From: an uncultured Thermoleophilia bacterium
GTDB lineage: Bacteria > Actinomycetota > Thermoleophilia > UBA2241
Direction: 5' to 3'
DNA: 6,328 nucleotides
Assembly: GCA_903912585.1 (NCBI GenBank)
Contig: CAIWHY010000127.1
Span: 1 to 6,328, forward strand
Shown: one piece after another, positions 1-5,051 of the stretch
Layout of the letters: each line of letters begins with the position of its first letter
Position numbering within the stretch: the stretch's first letter is position 1
Made by a program: the position numbers and the translations under genes
The notes under the pieces: model-generated
The model's database searches: none
What the model was told of the DNA's origin: nothing
The model's input: the letters and a program-made list of their open reading frames with translations, nothing else

Positions 1-1
1 C

Positions 2-886
2 CTGCGGCCTGAGGTCGCGGGCGTCAGCAACGTCGAGCTCGACCATCACGCCAACTACGGCTGCCTCGATGACGTCCACGACGTGTTCCGCCGCTTCGTC
101 GCGCTGCTGCCCGCCGACGGCCTCCTGGTCGTCGTCGCCGGCACCGGCGGGGAGGAGCTCGCCGGGTACACGGCGGCCAGGACCGTGCGCGTCGGGATCG
201 ACGCCGGCGACCTGCAGGCGGCCGTCACCCGCGTCGACGACCGCGGCAGCGAGTTCTCCGTGGCCGCGGACGGCGTCGAGCTCGCCCGGGTGGAGCTTCG
301 CGTGCCGGGCGAGCACAACGTCCTCAACGCGCTCACGGCGCTCGCCGTCCTGCGGCATACCGGCGTCTCGCCGGCCGACGCGGCGCCGCACCTGGCTACG
401 TTCAGCGGCGCCGCGCGCCGCTTCCAGGAGATCGGCCGCCACGACGGCGTCCTCATGGTCGACGACTACGCTCACCATCCCACGGAGATCACGGCGACGC
501 TCACGGCCGCGAAGCAGGGCGACCACGGCCGCGTCATCGCCGTCTTCCAGCCGCACCTGTTCTCGCGCACCCGCTACCTCCAGCGCGAGTTCGGGCAGGC
601 GCTCACCCTGGCCGACGAAGCCATCGTCACCGACATCTTCCCAGCGCGCGAAGAGCCGGAGCCCGGCGTCACCGGCAAGCTCATCGTGGACGCCTACCTC
701 ACCGAAAGGCCGGGCGGGCCGGTGTCGTACCTTCCGCGCATCTCTGACGTGGTGGACAACCTCGCGACGCGTGTGCGTCCCGGCGACCTCGTCCTCACGC
801 TGGGCGCGGGCGATGTCTTCCGCGCCGGCGAGCTCCTGCTGGCGAGGCTCGCCGGTCAAGGGGAAGACCTTGCCGGCGCCGAATAG
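2..886 (+). CDS. murC: UDP-N-acetylmuramate--L-alanine ligase MurC, partial (5' end outside window)
   Basis: Cytoplasmic Mur ligase that joins L-alanine to UDP-MurNAc using ATP, the first step of peptide stem assembly in peptidoglycan synthesis. The frame is open from base 2 and gives 294 residues; MurC is usually about 460, so the N-terminal UDP-binding domain and the P-loop lie upstream. Visible in order: the end of the central ATPase domain (NVELDHHANYG, about residues 10-20 of the fragment), GEHNVLNAL (the HN motif at the domain border), FSGAARRFQEIG, then the C-terminal domain with DDYAHHPTEI, FQPHLFSRT, DIFPAREEPEPG and a closing LTLGAGD. The YAHHPTEI and FSRT motifs separate MurC from MurD, MurE and MurF. 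The gene ends at TAG 884-886, and ftsQ follows after 37 nt, so the two are probably cotranscribed. No murB lies between them, unlike many dcw clusters. Identity is near certain; the true start cannot be seen. Confidence 0.96.
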   Translation: MRPEVAGVSNVELDHHANYGCLDDVHDVFRRFVALLPADGLLVVVAGTGGEELAGYTAARTVRVGIDAGDLQAAVTRVDDRGSEFSVAADGVELARVELRVPGEHNVLNALTALAVLRHTGVSPADAAPHLATFSGAARRFQEIGRHDGVLMVDDYAHHPTEITATLTAAKQGDHGRVIAVFQPHLFSRTRYLQREFGQALTLADEAIVTDIFPAREEPEPGVTGKLIVDAYLTERPGGPVSYLPRISDVVDNLATRVRPGDLVLTLGAGDVFRAGELLLARLAGQGEDLAGAE

Positions 887-908
887 TCACTCATAGCTGT
901 TCTCACGC

Positions 909-915
909 GAGAGGG
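909..915 (+). promoter_or_regulatory. Probable ribosome binding site of ftsQ
   Basis: GAGAGGG ends 8 nt before the ATG at 924. It is a moderate Shine-Dalgarno match but the only purine-rich tract in the 37-nt murC-ftsQ gap. A better match (AAAGGAGG, 930-937) lies inside the gene over codons 3-5, but no start codon follows it at a usable distance. Confidence 0.55.
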
Positions 916-923
916 TCGGCGCC

Positions 924-1931
924 ATGGCCAAAGGAGGCGGATCGAACCGCCCGCGATTTCGTCTGCTCCCGACGGTCCTGCTCACCGCGGCGATCCTCGC
1001 GGTGCCGACCGTCGTCTACGCGTGGGGCCGCAACTCCGTATCGTTCTCCGTCCGCACCGTCACCGTGAACGGTGACCATCTGCTGCGTGGCAAGCGCGCG
1101 CTGCGGCTCCTGCAGCAGGACTACCTGGGTCACAACCTCTTCACGGTCACCAGCGGGGACGTGACCAAGACGCTGTCGGCCATCCCGTTCGTGCGCGCCG
1201 CGAGCGTGAACCGCGACTTCCCGCAGACGCTGCGCGTCACGGTGATGGAGTACCGCCCCGCCGCCTACGTCCTGTCGGGCGGCGCCTGGTTCCTGGTCGC
1301 CGAGGACGGCCACGTGATCGCGCCGCTGAAGAAGGCGGCCGCCGGCGCGGAGCCCGCGGCGAAGGTCGCGTCTCCATCGGCATCGCCGACCCCGGCGGCG
1401 TCGGCGAGCGCCTCGCCGTCGGCGACGTCGGCGGGCGCTTCAGAAGCGCCGACGGACGGCGCTTCGCCGTTGCCGACGGACGGCGCCTCGCCGGCGACTC
1501 CGCTGGCGCCGTCGTCCGGCGGCGCCGACGGGCTCCCGGCGCCCACAGGTAAGGCGGCCGCCCTGCGGACGCGCCTGGAAGCCGGTCCGCCGGACCCCGC
1601 ATTTACGCTTCCGCGCCTGTCCACGGCCGCCGCCCTGCGCCAGGGCGGCACGGTGGAGGACCCGCGCGTCGCGGCGGCGCTGCCGGTCATCGCCGGCCTG
1701 CCGCCGGACCTGCGCGCCCGGCTGCTCGTGGTCGAGGTGAGCCCGGTGCGACAGCTGACTCTTCTCTTCCTCCACGGACCCACGGTGACGTGGGGGGACA
1801 CCAAGCGCTCGCAGGCAAAGACGCTGGCTCTCCAGGCGGTGCTGGCGCGCTACGCACAGACGCACAAGACGTGCGTCTTCGTCGACGTGTCGCTCCCCGA
1901 TCTGGTGCTGGCGCGGCCGGTCCTCAAGTGA
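924..1931 (+). CDS. ftsQ: Cell division protein FtsQ/DivIB family with low-complexity insertion
   Basis: Bitopic membrane protein; the family links early and late divisome proteins with FtsB and FtsL outside the membrane. The 335 residues comprise a short basic cytoplasmic N-terminus (1-14), one membrane helix (about 15-34), a POTRA domain (about 41-110, starting FSVRTVTVNGDHLL and ending with the VTVMEYRP strand), and a beta domain. The beta domain begins with AYVLSGGAWFLVAEDGHVI (114-132) and resumes at LPRL (229), continuing to about 332. Between these, residues about 136-222 form an Ala/Ser/Pro/Thr/Gly-rich stretch that typical FtsQ proteins lack; it probably is a disordered extracytoplasmic loop. 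Most family members are about 250-300 residues, so the insertion explains the extra length. ATG 924 is chosen because a purine-rich site lies 8 nt upstream and the membrane helix sits where expected. Position between murC and ftsZ supports the call, since sequence conservation in this family is low. Confidence 0.88.
   Translation: MAKGGGSNRPRFRLLPTVLLTAAILAVPTVVYAWGRNSVSFSVRTVTVNGDHLLRGKRALRLLQQDYLGHNLFTVTSGDVTKTLSAIPFVRAASVNRDFPQTLRVTVMEYRPAAYVLSGGAWFLVAEDGHVIAPLKKAAAGAEPAAKVASPSASPTPAASASASPSATSAGASEAPTDGASPLPTDGASPATPLAPSSGGADGLPAPTGKAAALRTRLEAGPPDPAFTLPRLSTAAALRQGGTVEDPRVAAALPVIAGLPPDLRARLLVVEVSPVRQLTLLFLHGPTVTWGDTKRSQAKTLALQAVLARYAQTHKTCVFVDVSLPDLVLARPVLK
1329..1589 (+). other. Region coding the Ala/Ser/Pro-rich insertion of FtsQ
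   Basis: Codes residues about 136-222 of FtsQ, composed mostly of A, S, P, T and G with scattered D, E and K. It interrupts the beta domain just after the VAEDGHVIA strand. It stays in frame and uses the same GC-rich third positions as its flanks, so it looks like local expansion rather than inserted foreign DNA. Confidence 0.7.
1449..1493 (+). repeat. 24-nt tandem repeat coding PTDGASP twice in FtsQ
   Basis: Two 21-nt units, 1449-1469 and 1473-1493, differ at one base (GCTTCG against GCCTCG) and start 24 nt apart. They encode PTDGASPL and PTDGASPA inside the low-complexity insertion of FtsQ. A perfect 8-bp inverted repeat with a one-base centre (1434-1450) adjoins the first unit. This looks like slippage-driven growth of the linker. 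Confidence 0.8.
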
Positions 1932-1964
1932 CGGTCGAGGGCATTCCTCAAGTGGTGGTCGAGG
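1921..1964 (+). repeat. 24-nt tandem duplication across the ftsQ stop codon
   Basis: Bases 1921-1940 and 1945-1964 are identical at 18 of 20 positions (both begin TCCTCAAGTG and end GGTCGAGG). The first copy holds the last ftsQ codons and the TGA stop at 1929-1931; the second copy reads TGG at the equivalent place (1953-1955). The 24-nt period keeps the frame. Confidence 0.8.
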
Positions 1965-1997
1965 CCTTCACCCGGGAGGTCTGGGGACGGATGTCGA

Positions 1998-2026
1998 TTG
2001 ACACCCCAGAGGGCCGTCAGTATGTT
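1998..2026 (+). promoter_or_regulatory. Sigma70-type promoter for ftsZ
   Basis: A perfect -35 hexamer TTGACA (1998-2003) is followed after exactly 17 nt by TATGTT (2021-2026), which matches four of six bases of TATAAT and fits the TAnnnT rule of actinobacterial promoters. Transcription would start near 2033, leaving a leader of about 169 nt before ftsZ. This would let ftsZ be expressed apart from the upstream murC-ftsQ transcript. Predicted from sequence only. Confidence 0.75.
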
Positions 2027-2118
2027 AACTCGCAGGGCGGCGGCGGGGCATGTCCGGCCTCTCCCGCGCTCGTTAGAGTTCCTGCAAAACAGCGGTATTT
2101 CCGGCTCAGATCTCCAGG

Positions 2119-2177
2119 TCGACGGCAAGTCTCAGGTGGTACCTGAGGGTCTGCCGAAGACTTCGACGGCGAGTCTC
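2119..2177 (+). repeat. Direct repeat pair in the ftsZ leader
   Basis: TCGACGGCAAGTCTC (2119-2133) recurs as TCGACGGCGAGTCTC (2163-2177), 14 of 15 bases identical, with starts 44 nt apart, so both lie in the last 85 nt before ftsZ. They could be paired protein-binding sites or chance in GC-rich DNA. Confidence 0.5.
2130..2148 (+). promoter_or_regulatory. Small hairpin in the ftsZ leader
   Basis: CTCAGGT (2131-2137) and ACCTGAG (2141-2147) are perfect complements around a 3-nt loop; one U-G pair extends the stem. No U-run follows, so it is not a terminator. It lies between the two 15-nt direct repeats. Any role in leader structure is inference. Confidence 0.4.
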
Positions 2178-2186
2178 GACCACGAC

Positions 2187-2193
2187 AGGAGGG
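2187..2193 (+). promoter_or_regulatory. Strong ribosome binding site that fixes the ftsZ start
   Basis: AGGAGGG ends 8 nt before ATG 2202. It decides the start: the frame is open far upstream and other start codons exist there (TTG 1998, ATG 2022), but only 2202 has a Shine-Dalgarno sequence, and FtsZ homology begins a few residues later. A second ATG at 2205 is further away and less likely. Confidence 0.9.
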
Positions 2194-2201
2194 TCAGCAC
2201 C

Positions 2202-3284
2202 ATGATGGACGCTTCAGCGAACTATCTCGCCGTCATCAAGGTCGTCGGCGTGGGCGGCGGCGGCACCAACGCCGTCAACAGGATGGTCGACGCCGGGCTT
2301 CGCGGCGTGGAGTTCATCGCCGTCAACACCGATGCGCAGGCGCTGCAGATGTGCGACGCCGACGTCAAGATCCACATCGGCAGCAAGATCACCCGGGGCC
2401 TCGGCGCCGGGGCCAATCCCGCCATCGGTCACCAGGCCGCCATCGAGAGCAAGGACGAGCTGCGCGACGCCCTCAAGGGCGCCGACATGGTGTTCGTCAC
2501 CGCCGGCAAGGGGGGCGGCACCGGCACCGGTGCGGCACCCGTGATCGCCGAGCTGGCCAAAGAGCTGTCCGCTCTCACGGTCGGCGTGGTGACGCGCCCG
2601 TTCGCCTTCGAGGGCAAGCGGCGCGCGCGCCAGGCCTCTGACGGCATCCAGCTGCTGCGGGAGAAGGTCGACACGCTGATCGTGATCCCCAACGACCGTC
2701 TGCTCCAGGTCGTCGAACGGCGCACGTCGGTCATCGACGCCTTCAAGGTCGCCGACGACGTGCTGCGCCAGGGCGTGCAGGGCATAACGGACCTCATCAC
2801 GGTGCCCGGCCTGATCAACCTCGACTTCGCCGACGTGCGCACGATCATGAAGGACGCCGGCTCGGCCCTCATGGGCATCGGCGTCGCCGGCGGCGAGAAC
2901 CGCGCCGTCGAGGCGGCGCGCGCCGCGGTCAGCTCGCCGCTCCTCGAGGCCAGCGTCGAGGGCGCGCGCGGCATCCTCCTCAACATCACCGGCGGCAGCG
3001 ATCTCGGCCTCTTCGAGATCAACGAGGCCGCGGAGATCATCTCGAGCGCGGCCGACAACGACTGCAACATCATCTTCGGCGCGGTCATCGACCCGCAGCT
3101 CGGCGACGAGGTACGCGTGACGGTCGTCGCCACCGGTTTTGATGGTCCGCTGTCGGGCGAGGCCCCGCGCGAGACGACCGCGCGTGAGCCCAAGGGCACG
3201 CCGCTGTTCGCGGAGGAGCACAGGCCGTCGTTCGAAGTAGACGACAACGTGCTCGACATCCCGAGCTTTCTGCGCGACCACTGA
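2202..3284 (+). CDS. ftsZ: Cell division GTPase FtsZ
   Basis: Tubulin-like GTPase that polymerises into the cytoplasmic Z-ring at mid-cell and recruits the divisome. The 360 residues hold the N-terminal nucleotide-binding domain, with VVGVGGGGTNAVNRM (about 14-28), FIAVNTDAQAL (38-48), RGLGAGANP (65-73) and the tubulin signature GGGTGTG (104-110). They continue with TRPFAFEGKRR, IPNDRLL, GVQGITDLIT, and the catalytic T7 loop NLDFADV (206-212, with both aspartates) that completes the GTPase site of the neighbouring subunit. The core ends near 314 (VTVVATGFD). A short linker of about 33 residues leads to the conserved C-terminal peptide VLDIPSFLRDH, which docks membrane anchors and regulators. 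Position 103 is Lys just before the signature, where mycobacterial FtsZ has Glu and Bacillus has Met. All key residues are present, so the protein should be active. It has its own promoter about 204 nt upstream. Confidence 0.99.
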   Translation: MMDASANYLAVIKVVGVGGGGTNAVNRMVDAGLRGVEFIAVNTDAQALQMCDADVKIHIGSKITRGLGAGANPAIGHQAAIESKDELRDALKGADMVFVTAGKGGGTGTGAAPVIAELAKELSALTVGVVTRPFAFEGKRRARQASDGIQLLREKVDTLIVIPNDRLLQVVERRTSVIDAFKVADDVLRQGVQGITDLITVPGLINLDFADVRTIMKDAGSALMGIGVAGGENRAVEAARAAVSSPLLEASVEGARGILLNITGGSDLGLFEINEAAEIISSAADNDCNIIFGAVIDPQLGDEVRVTVVATGFDGPLSGEAPRETTAREPKGTPLFAEEHRPSFEVDDNVLDIPSFLRDH

Positions 3285-3300
3285 GCAGGCGCGGCGCCGT

Positions 3301-3319
3301 GGCCGCAAGTTGCGCGGCC
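3301..3319 (+). terminator. Hairpin after ftsZ, weak terminator candidate
   Basis: GGCCGC (3301-3306) and GCGGCC (3314-3319) form a 6-bp all-GC stem around a 7-nt loop, 16 nt after the ftsZ stop. There is no U-run behind it, so a classic intrinsic terminator is not supported. It overlaps the -35 element proposed for secD, so it may only attenuate read-through from ftsZ. Confidence 0.35.
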
Positions 3320-3338
3320 TCTCGCGGTCCGGTACCCT
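3310..3338 (+). promoter_or_regulatory. Possible promoter for secD-secF
   Basis: TTGCGC (3310-3315), then 17 nt, then TACCCT (3333-3338). The spacing is ideal and the -10 fits the TAnnnT pattern, but each hexamer matches only three of six consensus bases. Transcription would start near 3345, almost at the TTG proposed as the secD start, implying a nearly leaderless mRNA. Read-through from ftsZ is the alternative. Confidence 0.45.
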
Positions 3339-3347
3339 CTCTAGCGC

Positions 3348-5048
3348 TTGACGGCCCCTTCGGGCCGCTGGCGCAGTGACCTTTTGAGAAAGCACAGAAA
3401 CCTCATCATCCTGCTGGTGATGGCCGCCCTGGTGGTGGCCTCGCTGTACTTCATCATCCCTCCGGGCGTGAAGACGCACCTCGGCCTCGACCTCCAGGGC
3501 GGCCTCGAGATCGTCTACACCGCCAAGACGGCGACCGGCGCCGCGCCGTCCGCCGACCAGATGGACCAGACGGTCAGCATCCTCGACCGGCGCGTCAACG
3601 GTCTCGGCGTCACCGAGTCGGCGATCCAGAAGCAGGGCACCGATCAGATCTCGATCTCGCTGCCGGGCATCAAGAACACGCAGCAGGCGCTCAACGTGAT
3701 CGGCAAGACGGCGCAGCTCGAGTTCTACTACGATGACCCGCAGCACCGGCCGGTCGGCCCGGTCGCCACCAAGGACGAGGCGCTCAAGCAGCTCAAGGCG
3801 CAGGGCGTGCCGGCGACGAAGATCGCGCAGCTCGCGGCCACGGGCACGACCTACGGCGCGCCGCCCAACTACTCGCTCGTCGAGGCCAAGCCGGGCGTCT
3901 TCGGCAACGCGACCTCGGTCTGGTTCGTGTACAAACGCCCGCCGGCCATGGTCGGGTCCGCCATCTCCAAGGCCACGGCCGGCTTCAACAGCTCCACGGG
4001 CAAGCCCAACGTGCTCATCGACTTCACGGCCGCCGGCAGCAAGCAGTTCCAGGACATCACGCGGAACCTGTATCGCACCGGCCTGCTCAAGGGGCAACCA
4101 CAGACCTTCGCCATCGTGCTCGACAACGTGATGAGCTCGGACCCGCAGATCGACTACACCGACCCGACGCTGCGCGACGGCATCAGCGGCGGGGCCGAGA
4201 TCAGCGGCGGCAACATGACCGTGCAGGACTCCAAGGATCTGGCGCTGGTGCTCAACATCGGCGCCCTGCCGGTCCGGCTCGCGGTCGCCGAGCAGCGCTC
4301 GGTCTCGGCCACCCTCGGCAAGGACTCGCTCCACCAGGGCCTCATCGCCGGCCTCATCGGCCTCGGCATCGTGCTCGTCTACATGCTCGCCTACTACCGC
4401 TTCCTCGGCCTCGTCGCCGACCTCGCGCTCATCGTGTACGGCATCCTCCTCTGGGGGCTGTTCAACGCCATCCCGGTGACGCTCACACTGCCGGGCATCG
4501 CCGGCATGATCCTCACCATCGGCGTCGCCGCGGACGCGAACGTCGTCATCTTCGAGCGCATCAAGGAAGAAGTGCGCCACGGCAAGACCGTACGCTCGGC
4601 GGTCAACTCGGGCTACTCGCGTGGCTTCAAGACCATCCTCGACGCCAACATCCTGACGATGCTCACGGCGGCCGTGATCTTCGTGTTCGCCACGGCGCAG
4701 CCCAAGGGCTTCGCGCTGACGCTCATCCTCGGCGTGCTGGTCAGCATGCTTACCGCCGTCCTGTTCACGCGGGCGATGCTCGGCGTGCTCGCCGGCTTCG
4801 CCTTCTTCAGCAAGCCGGCGTTCATGGGCGTGCGCACGAGCCAGATCGAGACGGCGGCGGTCAGCGAAGGCCGCACCGCCGCCAGCCGCAAACGCCGCGC
4901 GACGACCTCCACGGCCCCGGCCGCGGAAGGCGACGCGGCGCCCGCGACGGCCACCGCCGGCGCCGCCCCTGCGGCGGCGCAGGACGCCGGCGCGACCACC
5001 GGGAGCCGCACCTCGACGTCCCGCAAAAAGAAGAAGAGGCGGAGATAG
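3348..5048 (+). CDS. secD: Protein translocase subunit SecD
   Basis: Inner-membrane RND-type subunit that uses proton flow with SecF to pull translocating proteins away from SecYEG on the outer face. If started at 3348 it has 566 residues. It shows TM1 (about 18-37), GLDLQGG (46-52), a P1 domain with DRRVNGLGVTESAIQKQG (80-97) and an insert-bearing head up to about 300, the stretch LNIGALPVRLAVAEQRSVSATLG before TM2, and five further helices (about 328-347, 353-372, 378-400, 430-450, 455-478). TM4 carries DANVVIFERIKEE with Asp396, the family's proton-relay aspartate. The last 66 residues are an Ala/Thr-rich tail ending in RKKKKRRR. The start is uncertain: an in-frame TAG at 3342 limits it, and TTG 3348 and TTG 3384 (giving MRKHRNLI) are both possible; neither has a Shine-Dalgarno sequence. 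TTG 3348 is preferred because a promoter-like pair would start mRNA about 3 nt before it. Confidence 0.95.
   Translation: MTAPSGRWRSDLLRKHRNLIILLVMAALVVASLYFIIPPGVKTHLGLDLQGGLEIVYTAKTATGAAPSADQMDQTVSILDRRVNGLGVTESAIQKQGTDQISISLPGIKNTQQALNVIGKTAQLEFYYDDPQHRPVGPVATKDEALKQLKAQGVPATKIAQLAATGTTYGAPPNYSLVEAKPGVFGNATSVWFVYKRPPAMVGSAISKATAGFNSSTGKPNVLIDFTAAGSKQFQDITRNLYRTGLLKGQPQTFAIVLDNVMSSDPQIDYTDPTLRDGISGGAEISGGNMTVQDSKDLALVLNIGALPVRLAVAEQRSVSATLGKDSLHQGLIAGLIGLGIVLVYMLAYYRFLGLVADLALIVYGILLWGLFNAIPVTLTLPGIAGMILTIGVAADANVVIFERIKEEVRHGKTVRSAVNSGYSRGFKTILDANILTMLTAAVIFVFATAQPKGFALTLILGVLVSMLTAVLFTRAMLGVLAGFAFFSKPAFMGVRTSQIETAAVSEGRTAASRKRRATTSTAPAAEGDAAPATATAGAAPAAAQDAGATTGSRTSTSRKKKKRRR
3352..3367 (+). 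promoter_or_regulatory. Hairpin at the secD 5' end
   Basis: CGGCCC (3352-3357) and GGGCCG (3362-3367) form a perfect 6-bp stem around the loop CTTC. If secD starts at TTG 3348 it lies over codons 2-7; if it starts at TTG 3384 it lies in the leader. It has no following U-run. It could hinder or gate ribosome entry, or be a chance product of GC-rich sequence. Confidence 0.35.
5041..5044 (+). promoter_or_regulatory. Ribosome binding site of secF inside the secD 3' end
   Basis: GGAG ends 7 nt before TTG 5052 and lies in the last Arg codons of secD, within a purine-rich run from about 5026. With the secD stop at 5046-5048 and only 3 nt between the genes, ribosomes finishing secD would be placed to start secF, which supports the TTG start. 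Confidence 0.75.
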
Positions 5049-5051
5049 TCC

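Larger units (their letters stand above)
1932..2201 (+). other. ftsQ-ftsZ spacer holding the ftsZ promoter and leader
   Basis: These 270 nt contain no gene that I can support. The base composition is visibly less GC-rich than the flanking genes, particularly around 2020-2030 and 2083-2112. It holds the second copy of the 24-nt duplication, a promoter (1998-2026), a short direct repeat (2119-2133 and 2163-2177), a small hairpin (2130-2148) and the ftsZ ribosome binding site. The ftsZ frame is open through the whole spacer, but the translation there resembles no FtsZ N-terminus. Confidence 0.75.

Noticed and set aside
69..896. Plus-strand open frame overlapping murC in another frame, 275 codons
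   Set aside because: Its product is almost all S, R, A, T and P, typical of an off-frame reading of GC-rich coding DNA, while the overlapping frame carries all MurC motifs.
930..937. AAAGGAGG as a ribosome binding site for a later ftsQ start
   Set aside because: No ATG, GTG or TTG follows within 5-12 nt, and the bases simply encode Lys-Gly-Gly near the N-terminus.
1265..1804. Minus-strand open frames opposite the FtsQ insertion
   Set aside because: Low-complexity A/G/S/R-rich products caused by the repetitive GC-rich sense strand, with no start signal and no known family.
1998..2201. N-terminal extension of FtsZ from TTG 1998 or ATG 2022
   Set aside because: TTG 1998 is the -35 hexamer and ATG 2022 lies in the -10 of the ftsZ promoter, neither has a ribosome binding site, and FtsZ similarity begins just after ATG 2202 with a strong site at 2187.
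3348..3376. TTGACG at 3348 as a -35 element
   Set aside because: No acceptable -10 hexamer lies 16-18 nt downstream; the place reads GCGCAG.
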